A DNA stretch of 16,649 nucleotides from Chloroflexota bacterium (GCA_024278255.1 JAJRTP010000470.1:1-16649); one strand, 5' to 3'; positions 1 through 7,136 are shown, numbered from the stretch's first letter. The notes: generated from the letters alone by a model not told the origin. Made by a program: numbers and translations.

Positions 1-9
1 CCCCCATGG

Positions 10-47
10 TTAACGCCAACCTAAACAATGTTAAATTTCCCTTAAAT
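10..47 (+). promoter_or_regulatory. phased TTAA half-sites, possible OmpR-family operator
   Basis: Four related half-sites lie in about one-helical-turn phase: TTAA at 10-13, CTAA at 21-24, TTAAAT at 31-36 and TTAAAT at 42-47. Their spacings are 11, 10 and 11 bp. OmpR/PhoB-type regulators bind direct repeats with about 11-bp spacing just upstream of -35 elements. This array sits immediately upstream of a plausible -35 and heads the transcript that encodes such a regulator, so autoregulation is the obvious inference. The array is AT-rich, so chance similarity is possible. Confidence 0.4.
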
Positions 48-60
48 CTCAAAATTGCCG

Positions 61-89
61 TTGATTCGCCCCGCTGACTGTGCCACAAT
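61..89 (+). promoter_or_regulatory. candidate sigma-70-type promoter for the cytochrome/two-component operon
   Basis: TTGATT at 61-66 and CACAAT at 84-89 are separated by exactly 17 bases. Each matches the housekeeping consensus at four of six positions. The leader to the cytochrome ATG at 156 is about 60 nt and contains GGGAG at 141-145, about ten bases before the start codon. The TTGATT/AATCAA pair here also forms a widely spaced inverted repeat. Confidence 0.4.
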
Positions 90-155
90 CAACTCGATGG
101 CTTCTTAAAAGAAGAAACCATTCATTTTTCACTATATCTTCGGGAGAACTAAATC

Positions 156-755
156 ATGGCAACCAATGATAAACCGCAGCGTAAAAGAAAAATCGGCCGT
201 ATTATCCTGGGGCTTTTACTTCTGGGGGTTCTTTTAATTCCAGTCTTCACTGTCACCGGCATGCAGATGGAAAACAACGACGCCTTTTGTACAAGCTGCC
301 ACACGGAACCGGAAATGACCTTTTATAATCGCACCCAGGCAGCCACGGCCGTTGATCTTTCCAGCTTTCACGCCGGGGAAGAGACACGCTGCATTGACTG
401 CCATTCAGGTGAAGGGTTAAACGGCCGTCTCCACGCTATGGCCTTGGGCGGCGGCGACGCCCTCAAATTCGTCAGGGGCAATTTCCCCCAGCCGTCCCCC
501 CTGACACAGCCCATCTCTGACGAAAACTGTCTCAAATGCCATCAGGAAACGGCCGTCAGCAGCCGGCAAAACAGCCATTACCACGTATTGTTAGCCGAAT
601 GGCAAAAAGCAGACCCCGGCGCGGCTGCCTGCGTAGACTGCCATCAAAGCCACAGCACAGACGGCGAGGAACGCCTCCTCTTCCTGAATAAAGACCATAC
701 CACCACACTCTGTAAAGAATGCCACGCCTTTGCCGGCGAAGGCCCTACCGGATAA
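156..755 (+). CDS. membrane-anchored pentahaem c-type cytochrome (NapC/NirT-like)
   Basis: A 199-residue protein with a basic N-terminus and one hydrophobic helix at about residues 13-35, which probably acts as an uncleaved signal anchor. The rest would lie outside the membrane. Five CxxCH haem-c attachment motifs are visible, with Cys at 45, 79, 125, 159 and 186 and His ligands at 49, 83, 129, 163 and 190. A Met at 54 follows the first motif, recalling the Met near haem 1 of NrfH/NapC proteins. Those usually have four haems, so five is slightly unusual. The likely role is passing electrons from the quinone pool to an extracytoplasmic acceptor. No partner reductase is encoded here. The response-regulator gene starts one base after its stop codon, so the cytochrome is the first gene of a probable three-gene operon with a two-component system. 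The haem count is certain from sequence; the NapC/NirT assignment is by general similarity. Confidence 0.85.
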   Translation: MATNDKPQRKRKIGRIILGLLLLGVLLIPVFTVTGMQMENNDAFCTSCHTEPEMTFYNRTQAATAVDLSSFHAGEETRCIDCHSGEGLNGRLHAMALGGGDALKFVRGNFPQPSPLTQPISDENCLKCHQETAVSSRQNSHYHVLLAEWQKADPGAAACVDCHQSHSTDGEERLLFLNKDHTTTLCKECHAFAGEGPTG

Positions 756-756
756 T

Positions 757-1464
757 ATGACCACGATTCTGCTCGTTGACGACGAAAAAATGATTACTGG
801 CCCTCTGGCCCGCAGCCTGCGCGAAGCTGGTTACCAGGTATTGGTAGCTAATAACGGCCGTGACGGACTCAGCTTGGCCCTGGAAAAAGAACCCGACGTC
901 GTCGTCCTGGACATTCTGATGCCGGAGATGGACGGCTGGGAAGTGTGCCGCCGCCTGCGCGCTCACAGCGGCGTCCCCATTCTCATGCTCACCGCGTTGG
1001 GAGACGAGGTAGACCGCATTCTGGGCCTGGAACTGGGCGCCGACGATTATCTGACTAAACCGTTCAGCACCCGCGAACTAAAAGCCAGAATCCGGGCCAT
1101 GCTGCGCCGCGTGGAACTGGACCGGGCCGGGGCCGCCAAACCACAGGAATTTGCCATTGGCGACATTCGCCTGAACCGGGAAAGCCACCAAGCCTATAAA
1201 GGAAACAACCCGTTAAATCTGCGCAATAAGGAATTTGAACTGCTTACCCTGTTAATGAGCCACGCCGGAGAAGTCGTTACCCGCGCCGAACTATTTGATA
1301 AAATCTGGGGTACCGACTGGCTGGGCGACACCCGCACTCTCGACGTTCACATCCGCTGGCTGCGGGAAAAGATAGAAGACGATCCCGGCCAGCCCCGCTA
1401 CATCCAAACCGTGCGCGGCGTCGGCTACCGCTTCGCCCCACCGGGAGAAACCCAATCGCCATGA
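757..1464 (+). CDS. OmpR/PhoB-family response regulator
   Basis: A 235-residue DNA-binding response regulator. Receiver domain at residues 1-118: acidic pocket VDDE near residues 7-10, phospho-acceptor Asp52, Thr79 and Lys101 of the conserved switch. Winged-helix Trans_Reg_C domain from about 132 to 230, ending with the typical TVRGVGYRF stretch. I chose the ATG at 757, not an in-frame upstream ATG at 730 inside the cytochrome, because homologues begin right before the first beta strand (ILLVDD). Its stop overlaps the next ATG (ATGA at 1461-1464), which implies translational coupling to the kinase. The half-site array at 10-47 is a candidate target of this protein. Its specific stimulus cannot be read from sequence. 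Confidence 0.95.
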   Translation: MTTILLVDDEKMITGPLARSLREAGYQVLVANNGRDGLSLALEKEPDVVVLDILMPEMDGWEVCRRLRAHSGVPILMLTALGDEVDRILGLELGADDYLTKPFSTRELKARIRAMLRRVELDRAGAAKPQEFAIGDIRLNRESHQAYKGNNPLNLRNKEFELLTLLMSHAGEVVTRAELFDKIWGTDWLGDTRTLDVHIRWLREKIEDDPGQPRYIQTVRGVGYRFAPPGETQSP

Positions 1465-2873
1465 AAACCTGGAAGCTACGCACTCGTTTTGTCGTCACCT
1501 TTGCCGGTCTGATTGTGCTGGGCTTTGCCGGGCTGGCCCTCATTGCCGGGCAGCAAATCTCCCAGGGAGCCACGGAAGATTTTGAACGCAGTATGGAGCA
1601 GCAGGCTTCCCTGGTGGCCCGCGGCCTGAAGGAAGATTTGGAACATTTTCACGAAGGCGAACTGCACCAAACAACACTGGAAAGCACATTGGCCGATTAC
1701 GCCAGCCGCACCAATACCCGCATCACGCTTATTGATACGACCGGCCGGGCCTGGTTAGACAGTTCCGGTTCACCTCCCGACGAAAACCAGCGCGACTACC
1801 CGGAAGTGGCGGCTGCGCTGGAAAACCGGATCATTTATGACGTGCGGCCTGATTCGGCGGGAGGGACGGCCGTTTATGCCGCCGCTGCCGTCAGTGAAGA
1901 TGGGCAAGCATTGAGTATTGTGCAAATTTCCACGCCGCTGACCCATGCGCGGGGTGTGGTGCTGGAACGGTGGCTGACGTTGGGCGGCGGGGTGGTTTTA
2001 CTCACGGCCGTAGCCATCATAGCCGCTTTGTGGTTATCCGCTTCTTTGACACGGCCGTTAAGCCAACTGCGCGCCACCGCCAACCAGATGGCCGCGGGCA
2101 ACCTGGAGCAGCGCCTGCCCGAAGACCGCCAGGACGAAATCGGTGAACTGGCTGCTGCCTTCAACCACATGGCCGAACAGGTGGACGCCATGCTGGTAGA
2201 ACAGCGCGCCTTTGCCAGCAACGCCGCCCACGAACTGCGCACACCCCTCACCACCATCCGTCTGCGCAGTGAAGCCATCCGCGAAGGTCAACTGGACGAA
2301 GCCACTGAACGGCAATATATCGCCGAAATTGACGAAGAAGCCGCCCGGATGGGCAATCTGGTGCAGGATTTAATCATGCTTTCCCGGCTGGAAGGGGGCC
2401 GCGCCGGCCGGGGGCAGGAGCAAATCTCCCCCCTGCAACTGGCCTACAGCCTCATGCGCGAATTTCAACCCCAGGCCGAGGCGCGCCGCATCACCCTGAC
2501 CCTGGACGCGCCGGAGAAACTGCCCGTACAAACCGCCAGCCTGTCCCACATGCGCATCGTCTTGCGCAATCTCCTCAGCAACGCCCTCAAATACACGCCG
2601 GACGGCGGTCAAGGCACCTGGAAAATTCACGCCACTGACGATCTGATCCATCATACCATCACAGATACCGGCCAGGGCATTGCCCCGGAAGATTTGCCCC
2701 GCGTTTTTGAACGGTTCTATCGGGCAGACAAGGCGCGTACCCGGCAGATTGATGGTGTGGGACTGGGCCTGTCGCTGGTACAAACGGTGGTGGCTTTGTA
2801 TGACGGCCGTATCGCCATCAGCAGTCCCGGTCTGGGGCAAGGTACTAAAGTAGAGGTGTGGTGGCCGGTTTGA
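1461..2873 (+). CDS. membrane sensor histidine kinase (HAMP-HisKA-HATPase)
   Basis: A 470-residue kinase, the cognate partner of the upstream regulator. TM1 is at about 10-30 and TM2 at about 173-195, enclosing an extracytoplasmic sensor region of roughly 140 residues. HAMP is at about 196-248. HisKA carries the phospho-acceptor His257 in the AHELRTP motif. The HATPase_c domain has an N box with Asn370/Asn374, a G1 box (DTGQGI, 402-407), an F box (FERFYR) and a G2 box (GVGLGL, 432-437). All catalytic motifs are intact. The sensor region has no Cys or haem motif, so it gives no direct hint that it reads haem or redox state. Coupling to the cytochrome gene suggests it regulates a respiratory function, but this is inference. 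A 7-bp word array starts three bases after the stop. Confidence 0.94.
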   Translation: MKTWKLRTRFVVTFAGLIVLGFAGLALIAGQQISQGATEDFERSMEQQASLVARGLKEDLEHFHEGELHQTTLESTLADYASRTNTRITLIDTTGRAWLDSSGSPPDENQRDYPEVAAALENRIIYDVRPDSAGGTAVYAAAAVSEDGQALSIVQISTPLTHARGVVLERWLTLGGGVVLLTAVAIIAALWLSASLTRPLSQLRATANQMAAGNLEQRLPEDRQDEIGELAAAFNHMAEQVDAMLVEQRAFASNAAHELRTPLTTIRLRSEAIREGQLDEATERQYIAEIDEEAARMGNLVQDLIMLSRLEGGRAGRGQEQISPLQLAYSLMREFQPQAEARRITLTLDAPEKLPVQTASLSHMRIVLRNLLSNALKYTPDGGQGTWKIHATDDLIHHTITDTGQGIAPEDLPRVFERFYRADKARTRQIDGVGLGLSLVQTVVALYDGRIAISSPGLGQGTKVEVWWPV

Positions 2874-2875
2874 CG

Positions 2876-3000
2876 GTAATCGGTGAACAGTAATCGGTAG
2901 TCGGTAATTGATTGGGCGCATAACAACCCAATTACCAATTACCCAGTTACTAATTACCAATGATCAGCTACTAATAATTGATAACCAACTACCGATTACT
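2876..3000. repeat. 7-bp-period word array, inverted halves
   Basis: The intergenic stretch reads as consecutive 7-bp units. On the plus strand: GTAATCG, GTGAACA, GTAATCG, GTAGTCG, GTAATTG, ATTGGGC (2876-2917). The remainder reads in the same 7-bp register on the minus strand (AGTAATC, GGTAGTT, GGTTATC, AATTATT, AGTAGCT and so on from 3000 downward). The outermost arms include a perfect 13-bp inverted repeat, 2889-2901 against 2988-3000. The element fills nearly the whole gap between the kinase stop and the Shine-Dalgarno of the cyclase gene. No ORF or promoter is needed to explain it. Confidence 0.75.
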
Positions 3001-3016
3001 CAAAGAGGAGCCTGAA

Positions 3017-4240
3017 ATGACGACTTACTCGCTTACCGAACAGATTGAAGGCAGCAAATACAGCCGGATTATCCACGAGTTTCTTACCAATTCCGGGCTG
3101 TTCCCCCTGTTCAACGCCATTCACGCTCTCAGCGTCGAGGGGCCGCAATATTACTTTACCGAAATGCCCTACTATCTGCTCATGGGCGCAGCTATTGTCC
3201 AGGCGTGGTTTATTGGCACACGGCCGTCAACTGCCTGGAAACAACGCGCCCTGGGCAACCTGATCGCCCCCACGCTCTACACCCTGATTGATATGCCGCT
3301 GGAAGGCGCGGCCGTATTCTGGTCAGAGCCGTACCATTGGGTTTTCTGGATATTTGCCATCGGCATGACCATCTTTTATTTGCTGGAAGGGCTGCTTCCC
3401 GACGGCCGTGATATGTTTATCCTGCTGATGAACCTGTGGCGCGTTATGCTTTTCCCCGTCCTCTACGCTATCTCTGAACTGGCCGGCGAGATGGAAGGAG
3501 ACGTTACGACGCATAGTTTACGCGAATATATTTCCAGCAGCGCCGGTCATCAATTTATTCTCATGGCAGCCATTCTGTTCGGGTTGCTGCTCGGCTTTCA
3601 GGAAATCCAGACGGATCATTATTTAACTGTCCTGCGCCGCATCGCCTCCTGGCTGAAAAACGTTTCCGAATGGGCTTTACCGCCCGATCTGTTGGCCGCA
3701 TCGCTGGACGACAAGCAAATTTTGAACCAGCGGCGGGTGGAACGGACAGTGCTTTTTATGGATATACGCGGCTTCACCCGCTGGAGCGAGCGTAAAGACC
3801 CGGAAACGGTGGTGAACATGTTGAATGAGTTTTACCAGTTGGCCGAATCCATTATTATAGAAGGCGGCGGCCGTAAACCGCATTTTATCGGCGACGAGGT
3901 GATGACCTGGTTTGACAACCCGGAACAAGCTGTCCTCACCGCCCGCCTTCTCAGCCGCCGCGTGAATCAGATGTTACGGCCGTATCAATTATCCACCGGC
4001 GCGGGGCTGCACCTGGGCGAAGTGGTGGAAGGGTTGATGGGTTCCCAAACGACCCGCAGCTACAACATCCTCGGCGATACGGTCAACACTGCCAGCCGCC
4101 TCGTCTCCGCCGCCCAACCAGGCGAACTGCTCATCTCTGAAAGCGTCGCCCAGGCCCTCACCCTCACCGCCGACCTGCCCGACTCCCGCCCTATCCGGGC
4201 CAAAGGGAAGGCGCAACCGATTACGGCGTATGCGGTTTGA
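3017..4240 (+). CDS. membrane class III adenylate/guanylate cyclase
   Basis: A 407-residue protein with about five hydrophobic segments (roughly 52-66, 82-103, 107-124, 133-152, 178-196), a linker, and a C-terminal class III nucleotide cyclase domain from about 238 to 380. Metal-binding Asp249 (FMDIRGFT) and Asp293 (FIGDE) are present, as are transition-state Asn357 and Arg361 (GDTVNTASRL). The purine-specifying positions are unusual: the usual Lys before F-I-G-D is His289, and the usual Asp/Thr after the Tyr is Asn350. Substrate choice (ATP or GTP) therefore cannot be called. The start at 3017 has AGAGGAG at 3004-3010; an in-frame TTG at 2978 lies in the repeat array and was discarded. The next gene is a Crp/Fnr regulator 41 bases downstream, suggesting but not proving a cyclic-nucleotide circuit. 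Confidence 0.9.
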   Translation: MTTYSLTEQIEGSKYSRIIHEFLTNSGLFPLFNAIHALSVEGPQYYFTEMPYYLLMGAAIVQAWFIGTRPSTAWKQRALGNLIAPTLYTLIDMPLEGAAVFWSEPYHWVFWIFAIGMTIFYLLEGLLPDGRDMFILLMNLWRVMLFPVLYAISELAGEMEGDVTTHSLREYISSSAGHQFILMAAILFGLLLGFQEIQTDHYLTVLRRIASWLKNVSEWALPPDLLAASLDDKQILNQRRVERTVLFMDIRGFTRWSERKDPETVVNMLNEFYQLAESIIIEGGGRKPHFIGDEVMTWFDNPEQAVLTARLLSRRVNQMLRPYQLSTGAGLHLGEVVEGLMGSQTTRSYNILGDTVNTASRLVSAAQPGELLISESVAQALTLTADLPDSRPIRAKGKAQPITAYAV

Positions 4241-4243
4241 GTA

Positions 4244-4261
4244 ATTGGGTAATTACCCAAT
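4244..4261. promoter_or_regulatory. perfect 18-bp palindrome, possible operator
   Basis: ATTGGGTAATTACCCAAT is a perfect palindrome lying 20 bases before the start codon of the Crp-family gene. It overlaps the candidate -35 and spacer of that gene's promoter, a position expected for a repressor or autoregulator site. The same words (AATTACC, CCCAATT) occur in the array at 2876-3000, so it could equally be a minimal remnant of that repeat class. Confidence 0.4.
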
Positions 4262-4272
4262 CCTGTGATAAT
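4245..4272 (+). promoter_or_regulatory. candidate promoter with near-leaderless start
   Basis: TTGGGT at 4245-4250, a 16-base spacer, then GATAAT at 4267-4272 with a TG dinucleotide two bases upstream (TGTGATAAT). Transcription starting about seven bases after the -10 would begin at 4279-4280, only two or three bases before the ATG at 4282. There is no Shine-Dalgarno in front of that ATG, which agrees with a leaderless or near-leaderless mRNA. Confidence 0.4.
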
Positions 4273-4281
4273 CTGTAGCCC

Positions 4282-4968
4282 ATGTCCAAGACACAATCTT
4301 CCCGCAGCCAATTGATTCCTCGCCTGCAAACCAACCCTTTCTTTGCCGGGCTGGATGAAAATATGCTGCAAGAATTGGCGGAAACGGCCGTCTGGCGGGA
4401 ATATAACAGCGGGGAAATCGTCGTCCTGGAAGGGGAAGCACTTTCCGGCCTCTACTATTTACAATACGGCTGGCTCAAAGTCGTCAAAATTTCGCCGGGC
4501 GGCCGGGAACAGGTGCTGCGTTTTCTGGAACCGGGCGAAACTTTTAACGAAGTCGGCCTGTTTGCCCATCAGCCCAATCCGGCCACCGCCATCGCCCTGG
4601 AACCGGCCGGCGTCTGGTTGATCCGGCACGAAGCGATCCGGCAGCTTATCCGCAAACACCCCGAATTTGCCGAACACGTTCTGAGCAAAATGGCGGAACG
4701 GCTCCTCTACCTCGTCTCCCTGGTCACAGACCTCTCCCTGCGCCCCGTCACCGGCCGGCTGGCCCGCCTCATCCTGGAAGAAGCGGAAGACGGCGTGCTG
4801 CACCGGCCGCGCTGGTACACTCAGGCCGAACTGGCCGCCCGCCTGGGCACTGTGCCGGACGTGGTACAGCGCGCCCTGCGCACTCTGGAAAAAGAGGGGT
4901 TCATCGAAGTACAGCGCCGCCTCATCCGCATCACCGACCGCAACGCCCTGGCCGCCATCGCCGAATAA
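4282..4968 (+). CDS. Crp/Fnr-family transcription regulator
   Basis: A 228-residue protein. The N-terminal cNMP-binding-like beta barrel is at about residues 19-125, followed by a long dimerisation helix at about 127-150 and a winged helix-turn-helix at about 160-215 (TQAELAARLGTVPDVVQRAL is the HTH core). Aligned by eye to E. coli CRP, the phosphate-binding cassette reads NEVGLF then PNPAT: the Arg-Ser pair that holds the cAMP phosphate is Pro-Ala. There is no N-terminal Cys cluster of the FNR iron-sulfur type. It may bind another ligand or none. It follows the cyclase gene on the same strand but appears to have its own promoter and an overlapping palindrome. Confidence 0.9.
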   Translation: MSKTQSSRSQLIPRLQTNPFFAGLDENMLQELAETAVWREYNSGEIVVLEGEALSGLYYLQYGWLKVVKISPGGREQVLRFLEPGETFNEVGLFAHQPNPATAIALEPAGVWLIRHEAIRQLIRKHPEFAEHVLSKMAERLLYLVSLVTDLSLRPVTGRLARLILEEAEDGVLHRPRWYTQAELAARLGTVPDVVQRALRTLEKEGFIEVQRRLIRITDRNALAAIAE

Positions 4969-5082
4969 AAAACTACCCGTATCTTTTTCCCCATTTGTGC
5001 GTCTAAGTAAATAGAGAACAGAGGTACGACACGCTTCTTGAAAGTGCGTCACACCTTAAACTGACAAAAGCCGAGGCGTCTG
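4969..5082 (+). promoter_or_regulatory. upstream region of the ECF sigma operon
   Basis: A 114-base gap with no ORF. The heptamer GTGCGTC occurs twice, at 4997-5003 and 5044-5050, which may be part of an ECF-type promoter or an operator. GAGG lies shortly before the ATG at 5083. No clear sigma-70 hexamers or hairpin are seen. Autoregulation by the ECF factor is typical of such operons but is only inferred here. Confidence 0.25.
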
Positions 5083-5616
5083 ATGCAGGCACAGACGTAT
5101 GATCGCGGCCAATTGGCCGCCCTTTATGACGAATATTATCCGCCTTTGTACCGGTACATTTACCGGCAGGTGAGCGACGTGGAAACGGCCCGTGATCTGA
5201 CGGCCGATCTCTTCCAACGCTTCCTGCAAGCTGTACAAAAGCAAAATGGCCCCAGCCAGAACGTGAAAGCCTGGCTCTATCGGGCTGCCCATAATCTGGT
5301 GGTGGATTTTTACCGCCGCCAGCAGCACCGCCAGCACGATCCGCTGCCCGATCAACTGGTAGACACAACGCCGGATCACGACCCGGTCAGGCTGGCGGAA
5401 GAACACATCTCGGCGGAACAGGTACGCGCAGCTTTACACGACCTGACGCCGGAGCAGCAGCAAGTAATTTCCTTAAAATTTCTGGCCGGGCTGTCCAATC
5501 AAGAAGTGGCAGAAGTAATGGACAAACCTATCGGCGCGGTGAAATCGTTACAGCACCGCGCTTTGGCCGCCTTGCAGCGTCAATTGACACCGGCAAAGGA
5601 GATGGCGCTAACATGA
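5083..5616 (+). CDS. ECF-family RNA polymerase sigma factor
   Basis: A 177-residue sigma-70-family factor of extracytoplasmic-function size. Region 2 covers about residues 11-80 (YDEYYPPLYRYIYRQV, then DLTADLFQRF, and KAWLYRAAHNLVVDFYRR). Region 4 covers about 112-168 with the helix-turn-helix LSNQEVAEVMDKPIGAVKSL. Regions 1 and 3 are absent, as expected. Its stop overlaps the start of the next gene (ATGA at 5613-5616), the classic arrangement for an ECF factor and its membrane anti-sigma protein. It should direct polymerase to a small regulon released when the partner senses a signal. Confidence 0.92.
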   Translation: MQAQTYDRGQLAALYDEYYPPLYRYIYRQVSDVETARDLTADLFQRFLQAVQKQNGPSQNVKAWLYRAAHNLVVDFYRRQQHRQHDPLPDQLVDTTPDHDPVRLAEEHISAEQVRAALHDLTPEQQQVISLKFLAGLSNQEVAEVMDKPIGAVKSLQHRALAALQRQLTPAKEMALT

Positions 5617-7061
5617 ACACAAATATGAATGACGTTTTGGATATGGCTCTGGCCCAACAACAACGGCAGGAACCGCTGCCGCAAATTCTGGCAAACTTCC
5701 CAGACGAGGCGCCGGCGTTACGGCCGTTACTGGAAACGGCCGCTACCCTGGAACTGCTCCAGCCGGTAGAAATGCCCGCTGCCGAGGATCGCCTGGCTGA
5801 CCGGGCTGCTTTTATGGCCCAGTTAGACCAATTTGCCGCCCCGCCCGTATCTCCCGGCTTCTTTGTGCGTCTGAAAGAGTGGTGGGGGCAACATCGCCCC
5901 GGCACATTATCAATCTTTCAGCAAAAGGAGTCACAAAAAATGAGCGTATTACTTTTGAAAGCAGCATTAGTTCTCACAATGGTCTTTGGGTCTGTGGGGG
6001 GCACGGCCGTACTCGCCGCCGAAAGTCTGCCCGATTCCCCGTTGTATCCCCTTAAACTCACCATCGAAGAAACCCAACTGGCCCTGGCGAAAAACCCGGC
6101 CCAGGAAGCCGCCCTGCAAATGGCCTTTGCCCAGAAGCGAGCGGAAGAAATCCAGCAGATGACGCAAAAGGGTGACATTCCTGACGAAGCGACTGTGCAG
6201 CGCCTGCAAGCGCATTGGCAGGAAGCGCTGCAACTGGCCGCCGAAGCGCCGGAAGGGGCAATGGCTACCTTACTGGTTCAGGCGCAGACAATGGTACAGA
6301 ACCAGGAACAGGCGATGATGAACGCGCAAATGGGGGTGGCGGATACGGCCGTTAACCGCCTGCAACAAGCCAACCAAATCCTCACTCGCACCCGCGCCGC
6401 CATCGAAAGTGGTCTGCAAGACCCGCAAACCTTCCGCCACCAGCACGGCCAGATACCGGACGAGATGCCGCAGCCGCCCGCCCCCTGCCCGGATGGCAAC
6501 TGCGGCCCGATGGATGAGATGCCGCAGCCCGTCCAACCACCTCTGGGGAATGGCTATCCCGGCCCTGGCATGGGACATGGAGATTGCGACACACCCGGAA
6601 CTTGCGAACCGGCCGGTGACGAAAACCATTACGGGCAAGACCCCATGAATGACGGCCGTAACGGCCCCGGTGACTGCACTGACCCTGGCACGTGCGAACC
6701 TATTGGCGACGAAAACCATTACGGCCAGGACGGCATGGACAACGGTCACAACGGCTCTGGCGACTGCACTGTTCCCGGAACCTGCGAACCGGCCGGTGAC
6801 GAGAATCATTACGGCCAAGGCCCTATGAATGACGGTCAAAATAGCCCCGGTGACGGCACTTGCACAGACTGTAACCCAGTGGGTGACGAAAACCACAATG
6901 GCCCCGGTGATGGTACCTGCACGGACTGCAACCAGAATTACAACGAAACAATGCCTTCACCGCCGCCACAACCACCAAACAACGACAACTATAATGGCGG
7001 GCACAACAATTCCGGCGGCCACGATCAAGGCGATTCGGGACACATGGGGGGCCACAACTAA
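5613..7061 (+). CDS. probable membrane anti-sigma protein with DUF5667-like segment and Cys-rich repeat tail
   Basis: A 482-residue protein. Residues 1-108 form a cytoplasmic segment (LPQILANFPDEAPALRPLLE) of the kind found before the membrane helix in ECF partners. One TM helix is at about 111-136. The stretch LPDSPLYPLKLTIEETQLAL (139-158) and the following Ala/Gln-rich helices to about 275 match the DUF5667 pattern. Pro-rich linkers follow. Residues 323-412 are three 30-residue repeats with a CxxxxxC pair and GDENHYGQ, then two shorter degenerate units (CTDC), and a Gly/Asn/His-rich end. The tail would be extracytoplasmic and could bind metal or form disulfides; that is inference. It overlaps the sigma gene by four bases. 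An internal ATG at 5940 with a good AGGAG at 5926-5930 could give a shorter form starting at the TM helix. A strong terminator follows. Confidence 0.8.
   Translation: MNTNMNDVLDMALAQQQRQEPLPQILANFPDEAPALRPLLETAATLELLQPVEMPAAEDRLADRAAFMAQLDQFAAPPVSPGFFVRLKEWWGQHRPGTLSIFQQKESQKMSVLLLKAALVLTMVFGSVGGTAVLAAESLPDSPLYPLKLTIEETQLALAKNPAQEAALQMAFAQKRAEEIQQMTQKGDIPDEATVQRLQAHWQEALQLAAEAPEGAMATLLVQAQTMVQNQEQAMMNAQMGVADTAVNRLQQANQILTRTRAAIESGLQDPQTFRHQHGQIPDEMPQPPAPCPDGNCGPMDEMPQPVQPPLGNGYPGPGMGHGDCDTPGTCEPAGDENHYGQDPMNDGRNGPGDCTDPGTCEPIGDENHYGQDGMDNGHNGSGDCTVPGTCEPAGDENHYGQGPMNDGQNSPGDGTCTDCNPVGDENHNGPGDGTCTDCNQNYNETMPSPPPQPPNNDNYNGGHNNSGGHDQGDSGHMGGHN
6579..6929 (+). repeat. 90-bp in-frame tandem repeat, three full copies plus two short ones
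   Basis: Units start at 6579, 6669 and 6759, each encoding 30 residues that begin Gly-Asp-Cys and contain PGTCEP and GDENHYGQ. From 6849 two shorter units keep GDGTCTDC. Copies differ at many silent and several replacement positions, so the array is not a very recent duplication. Cys, Asp, Asn and His positions are the best conserved, which suggests they are the functional part. Confidence 0.9.
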
Positions 7062-7066
7062 TCCCA

Positions 7067-7099
7067 AGATTGGTTCAATCTTCGAGATTGAACCAATCT
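7067..7099. repeat. perfect 15-bp inverted repeat with 3-base loop
   Basis: AGATTGGTTCAATCT (7067-7081) is followed by TCG and its exact reverse complement (7085-7099), starting six bases after the stop of the repeat-tailed membrane protein. There is no T-run behind it, so it is not a canonical terminator. It may protect the 3' end of the mRNA or be a REP-like element. Confidence 0.7.
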
Positions 7100-7136
7100 G
7101 CCCCCAAAACCCGACCTAAGTCGGCGCAATAAAATC

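Noticed and set aside
61..92. FNR box (TTGAT...ATCAA) upstream of the cytochrome gene
   Set aside because: The half-sites are over 20 bases apart instead of four, so this is not an FNR/Crp site; a promoter reading fits better.
730..756. Earlier start for the first response regulator
   Set aside because: It would add nine residues overlapping the cytochrome and precede the conserved first beta strand; 757 fits the family length.
4969..5000. Terminator after the Crp-family gene
   Set aside because: There is a T-rich stretch (CTTTTTCC) but no stem in front of it.
6270..6896. A 208-codon minus-strand open frame across the repeat tail
   Set aside because: Its repetitive Val/Ala-rich translation merely mirrors the 90-bp repeat of the plus-strand gene; no ribosome-binding site or family signature.
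7067..7099. Intrinsic terminator
   Set aside because: The stem is perfect, but C and A residues follow it, not a T-run; the true terminator is at 7137-7177.
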